DNA from: Nonomuraea pusilla
Lineage (GTDB): Bacteria; Actinomycetota; Actinomycetes; Streptosporangiales; Streptosporangiaceae
Length of the DNA stretch: 64,000 bases
Direction of reading: 5' to 3'
Assembly (NCBI RefSeq): GCF_900109355.1
Contig: NZ_FOBF01000016.1
Location: forward strand, 124,001 to 188,000
The notes beneath the pieces are model-generated. The model did not search any database and was not told the origin of the DNA. It saw only the letters and a program-made list of their open reading frames with translations. The translations under genes were made by a program, and so were the position numbers. Positions within the stretch are counted from its first letter, which is position 1. The number at the start of each line of letters is the position of its first letter. This document shows positions 46,418-55,636 of the stretch, piece by piece.

Positions 46418-47606
46418 CGACGCGCGGCGCGGCCACCACGGCCAGGTGCGCCAGCCCGAGCAGCATGAGACCCGCGGCGAAGGCCGCGTAACCGCCGAGC
46501 CACTCCGCCAGGGCGCCGCCGAGCAGCCCGCCCAGCGGCATCGCGCCCCACATGAGGAAGCGCATGCTCGCGTTGACCCGTCCGAGCAGCGGCGCGGGCG
46601 TCACCCGCTGGCGGTGGCTCACCTGCGTGATGCCGAACACGGAGCTCGCCACGCCGAACAGCGACACCGACACCGGGTAGAGCAGCAGCCGCCAGCCCGG
46701 CCCCGTGGCCAGGGCGGGCAGCAGGGCAGCGGTCGCGACGACGGCCGCGCCGTAGAGCGCGCGGCCCGTGCCGAACCGCGCGGTCACCCTGGCCGTCACC
46801 GCCGCGCCGACCACCGCTCCCACCGCGGCCCCCGACAGCAGCAGGCCGTACCGGGCGGCGCCGACCTTGAGCTCCTCGACGAGGTAGAGGACGAGCCCGA
46901 CCGACAGCACGCCGTTGCCCGCCATCACCGTCGCCCCGGTGACCGCGACCCTGCGCAGCACCGGCTCCCCCGCCACGAACCTGATGCCCTCGGCGACCTC
47001 CGCGCGCCAGCCCCTCCCCTGCGCCGCGCGGGGACGCGCGACGTCCTCCTCGGCTCGCACGCCTGACAGCAGCAGCGCCGACAGCAGGTAGCTGACCGCG
47101 TCGGCCAGCAGCGCGACGGGCGCGGTCAGCACGCCCGTCAGCCAGCCGCCCGCGCCCGGCCCGACCAGCACGGACGTGCTCCTCGTGACCTCCAGGACGC
47201 CGTTGCCGCGTTCGAGCCGGTCCGCCGGGACGACGGCGGGCAGCAGGCTCATGTGGGCGATGTCGAAGAACACCGCGCCGAGGCCGAGGATCAGGGCGAC
47301 GGCGTACAGGTGGGGCATGGTGAGCACGTCCAGCCAGGCGGCGACCGGGACGGTCAGCAGCGCGACGCCGCGCACCGCGTCGGACCAGACGAGGATCGGG
47401 CGGCGGCGCACCCGGTCCACCCAGACCCCGGCCGGCAGTCCGACCAGCAGGAACGCCACCATCTGCGCCGCCGACAGCAGGCCCAGCTCGAACGCGCCCG
47501 CGTCGAGCCCGAGCGCGGCGGCCAGCGGCAGGGCCACCACCGTGATCTGCGTGCCCATCTGCGTGATGCCGTTCGCCCAGGCGAACCGGAGGAAGTCGGA
47601 TCCCAC
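46392..47606 (-). CDS. MFS transporter (enterobactin-exporter-like MFS_3)
   Basis: 404 residues from the GTG at 47606, with GGAGG 8 nt upstream; a longer frame to 47828 is antisense to the OB-fold gene. About 12 helices with the loop motif GLPAGVWVDRVRRRPILVWSD, VPADRLERGNGVLEVTRS and GPGAGGWLTGVLTAPVALLAD. Likely drug or metabolite efflux; substrate unknown. It is absent from the conserved core order and looks like an accessory insertion. Confidence 0.9.
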   Translation of the reverse strand: MGSDFLRFAWANGITQMGTQITVVALPLAAALGLDAGAFELGLLSAAQMVAFLLVGLPAGVWVDRVRRRPILVWSDAVRGVALLTVPVAAWLDVLTMPHLYAVALILGLGAVFFDIAHMSLLPAVVPADRLERGNGVLEVTRSTSVLVGPGAGGWLTGVLTAPVALLADAVSYLLSALLLSGVRAEEDVARPRAAQGRGWRAEVAEGIRFVAGEPVLRRVAVTGATVMAGNGVLSVGLVLYLVEELKVGAARYGLLLSGAAVGAVVGAAVTARVTARFGTGRALYGAAVVATAALLPALATGPGWRLLLYPVSVSLFGVASSVFGITQVSHRQRVTPAPLLGRVNASMRFLMWGAMPLGGLLGGALAEWLGGYAAFAAGLMLLGLAHLAVVAAPRVVMRAATTP

Positions 47607-47648
47607 CCGGGGATCCTCCCGGTCTCGCGGCCCGTGCGGCAAACGGAT

Positions 47649-47654
47649 TACGCT
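47649..47654 (+). promoter_or_regulatory. -10 box of a probable leaderless promoter
   Basis: TACGCT ends 7 nt before the GTG at 47662; no ribosome site is present. No clear -35 element. Confidence 0.4.
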
Positions 47655-47661
47655 GGTCGGC

Positions 47662-47868
47662 GTGCAGGCGACCGTACGCAGCTTCGACCAGGCGACCCGT
47701 TCGGGCACGGTCTTCCTCGACGACGGGACCGTCCTCGCGTTCGGCGCGGCGGCGTTCGACGCGGGCCCGCTGCGGCTGCTGCGCAGCGGCCAGCGGGTGA
47801 ACCTGGCCGTCTCGGAAGGCGAGATCACCTACGTGACGCTCTCCACCTTCCCGCTCCCCGGATCCTGA
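47662..47868 (+). CDS. Small cold-shock-like OB-fold protein
   Basis: 68 residues: MQATVRSFDQATRSGTVFLD, then a run of short beta strands (VLAFGAAAFDAGPLRLL; RVNLAVSEGEITYV). The spacing resembles a cold-shock domain, but the aromatic RNP motifs (KGFGFI, VFVH) are replaced, so nucleic-acid binding is uncertain. Such minimal CSD-like proteins recur in actinobacteria. Divergent from the MFS gene with probable leaderless expression. Confidence 0.75.
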   Translation: MQATVRSFDQATRSGTVFLDDGTVLAFGAAAFDAGPLRLLRSGQRVNLAVSEGEITYVTLSTFPLPGS

Positions 47869-47903
47869 GGCCCCCGCGTCGCACGCGGCGAGCGGAAACA
47901 GGA

Positions 47904-47929
47904 ACGCCCGGGCCGTCCGGCCCGGGCGT
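47904..47929 (-). terminator. Terminator of hup
   Basis: An 11-bp stem with core GCCCGGGCC (47906-47914), loop GTCC and GGCCCGGGC (47919-47927), 17 bp after the hup stop. On the minus strand it is followed by TCCTGTTTCC. It may also serve the convergent OB-fold gene. Confidence 0.75.
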
Positions 47930-47946
47930 CACACGTTCCCCTGGGA

Positions 47947-48246
47947 TTACTTCTTCTTCCCGACCTTCTTGCCGCCCTGGTTCACCAGCTCCTTGAAGTC
48001 GGAACCGGGGCGGAACTTGGGCGCCCAGCCCTCCTCGACGTTGATTTCCGCACCGGTCGACGGGTTTCTGGCCGTGCGGGCCGGCTTGTGCACCATCTCG
48101 AACGCTCCGAAGCCCGTGATCGAGACCTTGTCACCGTTCGACACGGCCTTCTGAATGGTGTCGACGATCGCGTTCACCGCCTCGGTGGCCGTCTTCTTGT
48201 CGCCCACCCGCTGCGTGATGGCCTCGACGAGTTCTCGCTTGTTCAT
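47947..48246 (-). CDS. hup: HU-family nucleoid protein
   Basis: 99 residues, the short HU form. MNKRELVEAITQRVGDKKTA begins the dimerisation helices; the DNA-clamp arm is GFGAFEMVHKPARTARNPST with the intercalating Pro, and the tail ends GGKKVGKKK. It lacks the long Lys/Ala-rich extension of mycobacterial HupB. It bends and compacts DNA. Its place next to leuD matches M. tuberculosis hupB-leuD-leuC. Confidence 0.96.
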   Translation of the reverse strand: MNKRELVEAITQRVGDKKTATEAVNAIVDTIQKAVSNGDKVSITGFGAFEMVHKPARTARNPSTGAEINVEEGWAPKFRPGSDFKELVNQGGKKVGKKK

Positions 48247-48346
48247 GAAAGTCCTGCTCCCCCAGTTACGGCTCGGGGTTCCAGCCCAGACGTTCGACGG
48301 AGAAACCCCTTACGCGACTCGAAAGTAGGCGTAACCGCGTGGGAAC

Positions 48347-48604
48347 TCAATCACCCACGGTGTTTTCTTCATCGCGTGGCGTGTCGGGCGGCGGTTCCAG
48401 CGCCCCGAGAAACGCGTCGAGCCGCGCGGCGGCCCTTTCCGGGTCGCGCTTGGCCAGGTCGCAAATGGCGAGATGGCGGCGGGCCAGCCGCTCCTTTTCC
48501 GCGGCCTGGCCCGGCTCCCCGGCCGGGAGCATGCGGACGCGGCGGTGCGCCTCGCGCAACCGCCGCGCCAGTTCGTCGTCGTCTAGACGGTCGTCGGCAG
48601 CCAT
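48347..48604 (-). CDS. Small helical protein overlapping the end of leuD
   Basis: 85 residues from the ATG at 48604, which lies inside the last codons of leuD (22-bp overlap, different frame). Composition is strongly helical and charged: [40 protein letters not shown] and an acidic tail. No known domain is recognised. Coding is supported by codon pattern and by the coupled position; a start further downstream is possible. It separates hup from leuDC. Confidence 0.65.
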   Translation of the reverse strand: MAADDRLDDDELARRLREAHRRVRMLPAGEPGQAAEKERLARRHLAICDLAKRDPERAAARLDAFLGALEPPPDTPRDEENTVGD

Positions 48605-49170
48605 GGCTGCCGCCCATTCTCGTACGCCGCGATGTCGTCGGCGTGACGCAGGGTCAGCCCGATGTCGTCGAGGCCCTCCAGGAGCCGCCAGCGGGTGTAG
48701 TCGTCGATCTCGAACGGGACGGTCTCGTCCGCCCAGCGGACCTCGCGGCCCTCCAGGTCGACGGTCACCTGCAGCGTGGGGTCGGCCTCGACCGCGGCCT
48801 GCAGCGCCTCGACCTTGTCGCCGGGCAGGACGACGGGCAGCAGGCCCATCTTGGTGGAGTTGTTGCGGAAGATGTCGCCGAACCTGGCGGCGATCACGAC
48901 GCGGAACCCGTACTGCTGCAGGGCCCACACGGCGTGCTCGCGGGAGGAGCCGGTGCCGAAGTCGGGGCCGGAGACCAGGACGGTGCCGCCCGCGTAGGCG
49001 GGGTCGTTCAGCACGAACGACGGGTCCTCGCGCCAGGCGGCGAACAGGCCCTTCTCGAAGCCGGTGCGGCTGACCTGCTTGAGCCAGACGGCCGGGATGA
49101 TCTGGTCGGTGTCGACGTTGCTGCGGCGCAGCGGCACCGCCGTACCGGTGTGGGTGGTGAAGGCTTCCAT
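48583..49170 (-). CDS. leuD: 3-isopropylmalate dehydratase small subunit
   Basis: 195 residues from the ATG at 49170. Signature [16 protein letters not shown] near the N-terminus and [19 protein letters not shown], the swivelling-domain substrate loop. With LeuC it isomerises 2- to 3-isopropylmalate in leucine synthesis. It follows leuC by 11 bp in one operon. Confidence 0.96.
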   Translation of the reverse strand: MEAFTTHTGTAVPLRRSNVDTDQIIPAVWLKQVSRTGFEKGLFAAWREDPSFVLNDPAYAGGTVLVSGPDFGTGSSREHAVWALQQYGFRVVIAARFGDIFRNNSTKMGLLPVVLPGDKVEALQAAVEADPTLQVTVDLEGREVRWADETVPFEIDDYTRWRLLEGLDDIGLTLRHADDIAAYENGRQPWLPTTV

Positions 49171-49181
49171 CGTTCGGTCTC

Positions 49182-50567
49182 CTAGAGGTCGGCGGGGGCG
49201 GTCAGGCGGCCGGTGACCGCGGTCGCGGCGGCGACCTGCGGCGACACCAGGTGGGTGCGGCCACCCTTGCCCTGGCGGCCCTCGAAGTTGCGGTTGGAGG
49301 TGGAGGCGCTGCGCTCGCCGGGCTGGAGCGTGTCGGGGTTCATGCCGAGGCACATCGAGCAGCCGGCCTCGCGCCACTCGGCGCCCGCGGACCTGAACAC
49401 CTCGTGCAGGCCCTCCTGCTCGGCCTGCAGCTTGACCAGCATCGAGCCGGGCACGATGAGCGTGCGCGTCTTCACCTGGCGGCCGCGCAGGATCTCGGCG
49501 GCGGCGCGCAGGTCCTCGATGCGGCCGTTGGTGCACGAGCCGACGAAGACGGTGTCGACCTCGACCTCGCGCAGCGGCGTGCCGGCGGTGAGGCCCATGT
49601 ACTCCAGGGCGCGCTCGGCGGCGGCCCGCTCCACCGGGTCGGAGAAGCTCTCGGGGCTCGGCACGGACTCGCCGAGCGGCAGGCCCTGCCCGGGGTTGGT
49701 GCCCCACGTGACGTACGGCGTGAGGGTGGAGGCGTCGATCTCGACGACCTTGTCGAACACGGCGTCGTCGTCGGTGCGCAGCGTCTTCCAGTACTCGACG
49801 GCCTGGTCCCACAGCTCGCCCTGCGGCGCGTGCGGGCGGCCCTCCAGGTAGGCGAACGTGGTCTCGTCCGGCGCGATCAGGCCGGCGCGGGCGCCCGCCT
49901 CGATGGACATGTTGCAGACGGTCATCCGGCCCTCCATGGAGAGCTTGCGGACGGCCTCGCCGCGGTACTCGACGATGTAGCCCTGGCCGCCGCCGGTGCC
50001 GATCCTGGCGATGATGGCGAGGATGAGGTCCTTGGCGGTGACGCCGGGGGGCAGCTCGCCCGACACCTCGATGGCCATGGTCTTCGGCCGGTAGGCGGGC
50101 AGCGTCTGGGTGGCCAGGACGTGCTCGACCTCGGAGGTGCCGATGCCGAAGGCGATGGCGCCGAACGCGCCGTGGGTGGAGGTGTGCGAGTCGCCGCAGA
50201 CGATGGTCATGCCCGGCTGGGTCAGGCCGAACTGCGGGCCGATGATGTGCACGACGCCCTGACCGGCGTCGCCCATCGGGTGCAGCCGGACGCCGAACTC
50301 GGCGGCGTTCTTGCGCAGCGTCTCGACCTGCGTCTTGGACACCGGGTCGGAGATCGGCCCGAGCACGGTCGGGACGTTGTGGTCCTCGGTGGCGATGGTG
50401 AGATCGGGCCGCCGCACGCCTCGCCCGGCGAGACGGAGCCCGTCGAACGCCTGGGGGCTGGTCACCTCGTGGATGAGGTGCAGGTCGATGTAGAGCAGGT
50501 CGGGTTCGCCCTCGGCACGTCGGACGACGTGCTGCTCCCAGACCTTCTCGGCCAGTGTGCGGCCCAT
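49182..50567 (-). CDS. leuC: 3-isopropylmalate dehydratase large subunit
   Basis: 461 residues from the ATG at 50567, with AAGGAGGAG upstream. Aconitase-fold motifs: [37 protein letters not shown] and [11 protein letters not shown], whose cysteines ligate the 4Fe-4S cluster. First gene of leuCD, divergent from the NdgR-type regulator with only 62 bp between, so direct regulation is very likely. Confidence 0.97.
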   Translation of the reverse strand: MGRTLAEKVWEQHVVRRAEGEPDLLYIDLHLIHEVTSPQAFDGLRLAGRGVRRPDLTIATEDHNVPTVLGPISDPVSKTQVETLRKNAAEFGVRLHPMGDAGQGVVHIIGPQFGLTQPGMTIVCGDSHTSTHGAFGAIAFGIGTSEVEHVLATQTLPAYRPKTMAIEVSGELPPGVTAKDLILAIIARIGTGGGQGYIVEYRGEAVRKLSMEGRMTVCNMSIEAGARAGLIAPDETTFAYLEGRPHAPQGELWDQAVEYWKTLRTDDDAVFDKVVEIDASTLTPYVTWGTNPGQGLPLGESVPSPESFSDPVERAAAERALEYMGLTAGTPLREVEVDTVFVGSCTNGRIEDLRAAAEILRGRQVKTRTLIVPGSMLVKLQAEQEGLHEVFRSAGAEWREAGCSMCLGMNPDTLQPGERSASTSNRNFEGRQGKGGRTHLVSPQVAAATAVTGRLTAPADL

Positions 50568-50629
50568 GATCTCCTCCTTGAGAATCATCCGACTTGCTTT
50601 CTCATATGTCGAGACGGCAGTATCGGTGT

Positions 50630-51346
50630 ATGGACAACTCTAGCGGAGTCGGAGTACTGGACAAGGCCGTTCTGGTACTCAACGCCCTCGAAGCAGGCCC
50701 TGCTTCACTGGCTCAGCTCGTTCAGGCCACCGGCCTGGCCCGGCCCACGGCCCACAGACTCGCCGTCGCACTGGAGCACCACCGCATCGTCAGCCGCGAC
50801 ACGCAGGGCAGATTCGTCCTCGGCCCGCGGCTGTCCGAGTTGTCCACCGCCGCCGGCGAGGACCGGCTGCTCGCCGTGGCCGCCCCCGTGCTGACCCAGC
50901 TCCGCGACCTGACCGGCGAGAGCGCCCAGCTCTACCGCCGCCAGGGCGACGAGCGCGTCTGCGTCGCCGCCGCCGAACGCGCCAGCGGCCTGCGCGACAC
51001 CGTCCCCGTCGGGTCGGCGCTGCCCATGACCGCCGGCTCCGCCGCCCAGATACTCCTCGCCTGGGAGGAGCCCGACCGCCTGCACCGCGGCCTGCGCGGC
51101 GCCAAGTTCACCGCCGCCACCCTCGCCTCCGTCCGCAGGCGCGGCTGGGCCCACAGCGTCGGCGAACGCGAGCAGGGCGTCGCCAGCGTGTCCGCCCCCA
51201 TCAGGGGCAGCGGCGGCAAGGTGATCGCCGCCGTCTCCGTCTCCGGCCCGATCGAGCGGCTCACCAGGGCGCCCGGCAGGCTCCACGCGGTGCCCGTCAT
51301 GGCCGCCGCCGAGCGGATCACCGAGGCGATGCGCCGCACGTCATGA
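50630..51346 (+). CDS. ndgR: IclR-family regulator of leucine/amino-acid genes (NdgR type)
   Basis: 238 residues from the ATG at 50630, which gives the conserved start [20 protein letters not shown]. The winged HTH (about 10-65, [19 protein letters not shown]) is followed by the IclR effector domain (about 80-235: [33 protein letters not shown]). Sequence and position divergent from leuCD match NdgR of Streptomyces, which controls leucine, methionine and nitrogen-linked genes. CAGTAT lies 6 nt before the ATG, so the mRNA may be leaderless. Confidence 0.93.
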   Translation: MDNSSGVGVLDKAVLVLNALEAGPASLAQLVQATGLARPTAHRLAVALEHHRIVSRDTQGRFVLGPRLSELSTAAGEDRLLAVAAPVLTQLRDLTGESAQLYRRQGDERVCVAAAERASGLRDTVPVGSALPMTAGSAAQILLAWEEPDRLHRGLRGAKFTAATLASVRRRGWAHSVGEREQGVASVSAPIRGSGGKVIAAVSVSGPIERLTRAPGRLHAVPVMAAAERITEAMRRTS

Positions 51347-51392
51347 TCGGTGAATGCCGGAATTTCGGGAGCCGACTGCCTCGGGAGCGCAC

Positions 51393-51398
51393 TAGCCT
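51393..51398 (+). promoter_or_regulatory. -10 box of a probable leaderless promoter
   Basis: TAGCCT ends 6 nt before the GTG at 51405, with no ribosome site. The same hexamer and spacing occur upstream of the FAH-family gene. Confidence 0.5.
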
Positions 51399-51404
51399 GA
51401 GTGG

Positions 51405-53126
51405 GTGACAGATCGCATCGAGGTAGCCGCCACTGAGCTGCGACCCCTGCTCGAAGAGTTCATCATGTGGGCCCGCGTCAACGCGCCCGACAGCGACCCC
51501 GAGCTCGTGGGGCCCGCAGCACTGTGGCACCGTCTCGCCTTCTCGCAGGACCTCGGCACCTGGAAGCGCGCCGACCTGCGCAACCTGCTGCTCGACCGCA
51601 TGCCCAAGGTCGTGGAGGACCCCGACGCCGCGGCCGACGGCATGCTCCCGGCCGTCGACGCGTACCTGACGTTCCTCTCCCAGACCGGCAGGCTCGCCAA
51701 GGGCTCGGACTCCCTCGCAGATCTGCAGGCGGAGCTCGACGACGTCGAAGACGAGTTCGTCGAGCTCATGGAAGACCTCATCGAGGACGACGAGGACGAC
51801 GACGACGAGGAGGCCGGCGACCTCGGCGACTTCGAACCCTTCGCCGACGAGCTGGCCGAGCTCGACACCATCAGGCTGCGGCCCGACTCCGAGCTGGCCG
51901 CGCTGGCCCGCACGGCCCCGCTCGTCGCCAAGGCCCGCGACCTGGCCCTGTGGGTCGGCTCCGGCCGCCGCGTCGGCGAGGACACCCTGCTCAGCGACGC
52001 CGAGGTGGAGGAGGCGCTGCGGGCCGTCGGCCTGCCGAGGCCCGAGACCGACCGGCCGCTCGCCGAGTCCGTCCCCCACCTGTGGAACATCTGGAACCTC
52101 GCCGTCGACCTCGAGTTCCTCGAACCCGGCGAGGGCGGCACCGTCCACGTCCAGGACGACACCTCCGACTGGCCGTTCGACGACGACGAGGACGTCCTCG
52201 ACGCCTGGATGCTGGGGCTGCACTCGGTCGACTACGGCGACCCCGAGCTGTCCGACGAGGACCTCACGATGGCGCTGGCCGGGCTCACCCGCGGCGTCCT
52301 CGTGCGGCTGCTGCTCGCCGGCGGCTCCCGCGAGATCGACGACCTCGGCAGGGAGCTGGCCGAGGCCGCCGCCGACCTCGACGAGCTGGGCGCCGAGGCC
52401 TGGGAGGCGGCGGGCGACCCGCTGGCCGGCGCGATCGACTGGCTCGTCGGCTACGGCATGGCCGAGGTCGAGGGCGACGCCGTCAGGCTCACCCCGCTCG
52501 GCACCGAGGGCGTCATCCACCTGGTCGACGACGCCGACATCGAGATCGACGCGAGGCCCGCGATCGAGTCCATGACGGCGCACGAGCTGCTCGCGCTCAG
52601 CGCCGAGCTGCCCGAGGACGAAGCCGACGCCGAGTTCGCCGCCTGGATGCGGCTGCGCGAGCCGGCCAAGGCCGCCGAGGAGCTGCTGGAGGCCGCGGTC
52701 GAGGACGAGAACGACGCCCTCATCAGGGTGCAGGCCGCCAGCGTGGTGGGCACGCTGGGCGAGGCGGCCGTCCCGGCCTGGCAGGAGGCGCTCAAGCAGC
52801 CGTCGCTGCGCCCGTACGCGGCGACCCACCTGAGCCAGCTCGGGGTCGAGGGGGCCCCCGAACCCACCCAGGACGACACGCACTGGCTGATCCTCGACAT
52901 GTGGACGATCTCGGCGGGCCTCGGCCGGTCCGAGTTCGTGAGCAGCCTGCAGGACATCGGGCCCGAGATGGTCAACGAGCTGCTCGACGTCATCTGGAAG
53001 ATCCCGCACGGCCACGTCGAGGAGCTGCTCGACCTGATTTCCCAGGTGCACCCGGACAAGCAGGTGGCGAAGGCCGCCAAGCGGGCGCTGTTCAAGGCCC
53101 GCTCCGCTGGGCAGCCCGCCAGGTAA
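51405..53126 (+). CDS. Large acidic protein of unknown function
   Basis: 573 residues, cytoplasmic, very acidic. An Asp/Glu tract at about 120-140 (ELMEDLIEDDEDDDDEE) separates an N-terminal helical part from a leucine-rich middle and a C-terminal section with HEAT-like pairs of helices (IRVQAASVVGTLGEAAVPAW; EALKQPSLRPYAATHLSQLG). HEAT arrays are protein-binding. No catalytic motif is visible and I do not recognise the family. It is a single gene between ndgR and the tRNA-Glu pair, with a leaderless-type promoter and its own terminator. Confidence 0.85.
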   Translation: MTDRIEVAATELRPLLEEFIMWARVNAPDSDPELVGPAALWHRLAFSQDLGTWKRADLRNLLLDRMPKVVEDPDAAADGMLPAVDAYLTFLSQTGRLAKGSDSLADLQAELDDVEDEFVELMEDLIEDDEDDDDEEAGDLGDFEPFADELAELDTIRLRPDSELAALARTAPLVAKARDLALWVGSGRRVGEDTLLSDAEVEEALRAVGLPRPETDRPLAESVPHLWNIWNLAVDLEFLEPGEGGTVHVQDDTSDWPFDDDEDVLDAWMLGLHSVDYGDPELSDEDLTMALAGLTRGVLVRLLLAGGSREIDDLGRELAEAAADLDELGAEAWEAAGDPLAGAIDWLVGYGMAEVEGDAVRLTPLGTEGVIHLVDDADIEIDARPAIESMTAHELLALSAELPEDEADAEFAAWMRLREPAKAAEELLEAAVEDENDALIRVQAASVVGTLGEAAVPAWQEALKQPSLRPYAATHLSQLGVEGAPEPTQDDTHWLILDMWTISAGLGRSEFVSSLQDIGPEMVNELLDVIWKIPHGHVEELLDLISQVHPDKQVAKAAKRALFKARSAGQPAR

Positions 53127-53143
53127 CGCCCCCGCCCGTCCTC

Positions 53144-53176
53144 GAAGCCCGGTCGCGACCCGCGCGGCCGGGCTTC
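53144..53176 (+). terminator. Terminator of the acidic-protein gene
   Basis: GAAGCCCGG (53144-53152) pairs perfectly with CCGGGCTTC (53168-53176), 17 bp after the stop. Confidence 0.7.
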
Positions 53177-53209
53177 TCGCCGCCCTGCCCGTGCCGGGCC
53201 GGAACAGCG

Positions 53210-53241
53210 AAAAGCTCCGGGCCGTGTACGGCACCGGAGCT
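53210..53241 (-). terminator. Intrinsic terminator of the tRNA-Glu pair
   Basis: AGCTCCGG (53213-53220) and CCGGAGCT (53234-53241) with inner GCCGT/ACGGC pairing; on the minus strand TTTTC follows at once. It lies 14 bp after the second tRNA. Confidence 0.8.
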
Positions 53242-53255
53242 GCATGAGAAAGACG

Positions 53256-53328
53256 TAGTCCCGACCGGATTCGAACCGGCGCTACCGCCTTGAGAGGGCG
53301 GCGTCCTGGGCCACTAGACGACGGGACC
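53256..53328 (-). tRNA. tRNA-Glu (anticodon CTC), downstream copy
   Basis: A 73-nt cloverleaf: acceptor GGTCCCG/CGGGACT with a G-U first pair, D arm GTCTAGTGGCCCAGGAC, anticodon arm CCGCC-CTCTCAA-GGCGG, T loop TTCGAAT, discriminator A. CCA is not encoded (CGT follows). It reads GAG codons, which dominate in GC-rich genes. Confidence 0.95.
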
Positions 53329-53348
53329 TTGCTGCGCTTGTGGAGTGG

Positions 53349-53421
53349 TAGTCCCGACCGGATTCGAACCGGCGCTACCGCCTTGAGAGGGCGGCGTCCT
53401 GGGCCACTAGACGACGGGACC
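53349..53421 (-). tRNA. tRNA-Glu (anticodon CTC), upstream copy
   Basis: Identical in sequence to the copy 20 bp downstream. In this copy the discriminator A is followed by CCA in the genome (53346-53348). Both are probably cut from one transcript. Confidence 0.95.
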
Positions 53422-53465
53422 TGGTCCCACAAGCTGTGTGCCGGGGCTCCCCGGCAACGGAGGTA

Positions 53466-53495
53466 ACTCTACCGCACCCCGGAGACCACTCCAAA
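53466..53495 (-). promoter_or_regulatory. Possible promoter of the tRNA-Glu pair
   Basis: TTTGGA (53490-53495), 18-bp spacer, TAGAGT (53466-53471) on the minus strand; the start would fall about 38 nt before the first tRNA. Confidence 0.4.
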
Positions 53496-53550
53496 CCGCT
53501 ATCAGCCCGCCAGATCGGCCACCCCGGGGCGGAGGAGGCCGCCTGCCCGG

Positions 53551-54183
53551 CTAGGGGTGGAGGAGACCGCGGCGGTAGGCCTCGCCGACCGCGGCCGCGC
53601 GGTCGCGGACGTCCAGCTTGGCGTAGACGTGCAGCAGGTGCGTCTTCACGCTCGCCTCGCTGATGAAGAGCTCGGCGGCCGCCTCGCGGTTCGTCGCTCC
53701 CCCGGCCACCAGCCGCAGCACCTCCAGCTCACGCCCCGTCAGCACCCCTCGGGCGGGCCTGCGCACATGGTCGGCCAGCCGCCCGGCCGCCGCGGGCGCG
53801 AGCACCGTCTCCCCCCTGTGCGTGGCGCGCACGGCCCGCGCCAGCTCCTCAGGCGGCGCGTCCTTGAGCAGGTAGCCGTCCGCGCCCGCCTCCAGCGCGG
53901 GCAGCACGTCCGTGTCGAAGGTCGTGAGGACGAGCACGCGGGGCGGCTCCCCCTCCCCCGCGGCCCGCAGGGCGCGGATGGCGGCGACGCCGGCCAGGCC
54001 GGGCATGCGCAGGTCCAGCAGGACGACGTCGGGAGCGAGCCGGGCGGTCAGCCGCACCGCCTCCTCACCGTCGCCCGCCTCCCCAGCGATCTCCAGGTCG
54101 GGTTCGCGGCCGAGCACCGCACGCAGGCCGTCGCGCACGATCGGGTGGTCGTCGACGATGAGCAGCCTGATGAGCGTCGTCAT
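53551..54183 (-). CDS. NarL/LuxR-family response regulator
   Basis: 210 residues. Receiver domain 1-120 with Asp11/Asp12, phosphoacceptor Asp57 (VVLLDLRMPG) and Lys107; LuxR-type HTH about 145-205 (LTGRELEVLRLVAGGATNRE; ISEASVKTHLLHVYAKL). It is the DNA-binding output of the adjacent histidine kinase. Its ATG overlaps the kinase stop by 4 bp, so both are translated together. Target genes are unknown. Confidence 0.94.
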   Translation of the reverse strand: MTTLIRLLIVDDHPIVRDGLRAVLGREPDLEIAGEAGDGEEAVRLTARLAPDVVLLDLRMPGLAGVAAIRALRAAGEGEPPRVLVLTTFDTDVLPALEAGADGYLLKDAPPEELARAVRATHRGETVLAPAAAGRLADHVRRPARGVLTGRELEVLRLVAGGATNREAAAELFISEASVKTHLLHVYAKLDVRDRAAAVGEAYRRGLLHP

Positions 54184-55496
54184 GGACGGCCTTCCGGAGG
54201 TATGGCGGGCACGGCCGCGGCGACGGCGGTGCCGCGGCCGGGCTCTGACTCGACCTCCAGGGTGCCACCGACGCCGCGCACCCGCTGCCGCATGCCGTCG
54301 AGCCCGAAGCCGTCGCCCGGCGCCCGCGGGTCGAATCCCCGCCCGTCATCACGCACGTCCAGCAGGACGCCCCGCGGGCCGCCGTCCCGGCCGCCGGCGG
54401 CGTGGGCGGCGTGCGGGCCGGGGAAGGGGAGGTCCGTGTACGACAGGGTCAGGGCCGCGCGCCGGGCCCCGGCGTGCTTGGCGACGTTGGTCAGCGCTTC
54501 CTGCGCCACCCGGAACAGGGTGTCCTCGACGTCGGCGGCGAGCGCCACGGGCGTCCCCGTGATCTCGACGGCCAGGGCGAGGCCGGTCCGGGCCTCCCAC
54601 TCGGCGGCCAGCCGGGTCAGGGCGTCGGGCAGGCGGGAGTCCTCCAGCGGCCCCGGGCGCAGGGCGCGCACGGCGCGGCGGGCCTCGGCGAGGCCGCTGC
54701 GGGCCAGTGCGGACGCCCGGTCGAGGTGGCGTCGCCGCTCCGGCTCACCGGCGGCGGCGTCGGCGGCTGCGAGCTGGCCGATGACGGCGGCGAGGTCCTG
54801 GGCCACGGTGTCGTGGATCTCACCGGCGACGCGCTGCCGCTCGTCGAGCACGCCCGCGTGCCTGGCCTGGTCGAGGAGGCGGGCGTGCAGGGCGGCGTTC
54901 TCGGCCAGGGCGGCGCGCAGCTCCTCGACGAGCCTGCGCCGCCTGTCACTCTCGGCGGAGACGTACCAACCGGCGACGGCCAGCGGGAGTGCCAGGCCGC
55001 CGATGACGACGAGCAGCCCGGCGGTGTCGTCGGCGCCCGCCTGGCCGAGGACGACCGCGGCGGCGGTGAGCGCGACGCCCGCGATGACGAGCCGTCCGGG
55101 GAGCAGGGCGGTGGCGAGCAGGTATCCGGCCGAGGCGAACACCGTGAAGGCGGCGTCGCACGCCACGAGCGCCCCGGCGATCGCCACCAGGCCCGCGTGG
55201 TGCACGACGACCGGCACCCGTCGCGCCCAGCCCCAGGCGGGCGGAAGAGGGGAGCCGCGTCTCAGCCTGCCCTCTCGACGTGGGAGGCCCAGAGGCGCGA
55301 GCCAGAGGGCCGCCAGGACGGCCAGGGGCGGCCAGGACGTGCCCGCCAGCCAGGGGGCGACGGCCAGTGCCGGTGTGCCGGGCCTGGGGCCGCCCGCGCC
55401 GTCGCCGAACGCGACCGCGGCGATCACGGAGACCGCGAGCAGGCCGTAGGCGATGGTCAGGTGCACCAGGCGTTCGCGCCCGTCGAGCCGGCTCAC
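54180..55496 (-). CDS. Sensor histidine kinase (HisKA_3 type)
   Basis: 438 residues. Several hydrophobic segments between 10 and 180 form the membrane sensor, followed by a coiled linker, a HisKA_3 dimerisation domain with phosphorylated His228 (GEIHDTVAQDLAAVIG) and a HATPase domain with N box QEALTNVAKHAGA and G box DDGRGFDPRAPGDGFGLDGM. It pairs with the response regulator downstream. The signal is not predictable; the short loops suggest sensing within the membrane. Confidence 0.93.
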   Translation of the reverse strand: MSRLDGRERLVHLTIAYGLLAVSVIAAVAFGDGAGGPRPGTPALAVAPWLAGTSWPPLAVLAALWLAPLGLPRREGRLRRGSPLPPAWGWARRVPVVVHHAGLVAIAGALVACDAAFTVFASAGYLLATALLPGRLVIAGVALTAAAVVLGQAGADDTAGLLVVIGGLALPLAVAGWYVSAESDRRRRLVEELRAALAENAALHARLLDQARHAGVLDERQRVAGEIHDTVAQDLAAVIGQLAAADAAAGEPERRRHLDRASALARSGLAEARRAVRALRPGPLEDSRLPDALTRLAAEWEARTGLALAVEITGTPVALAADVEDTLFRVAQEALTNVAKHAGARRAALTLSYTDLPFPGPHAAHAAGGRDGGPRGVLLDVRDDGRGFDPRAPGDGFGLDGMRQRVRGVGGTLEVESEPGRGTAVAAAVPAIPPEGRP

Positions 55497-55636
55497 GTCC
55501 CCAGCCTGACATGCCGCGCGCCATGTACCGAGCCTGGGCCGCCTGCCGGTTCGCCGATCGGTTGACGGGGGCGTCCACCGGATGGAGGGCCGGGCGGGCG
55601 ATGCGGGAGCCGGGTGCGGCGGGCGAGCATCTTCGC

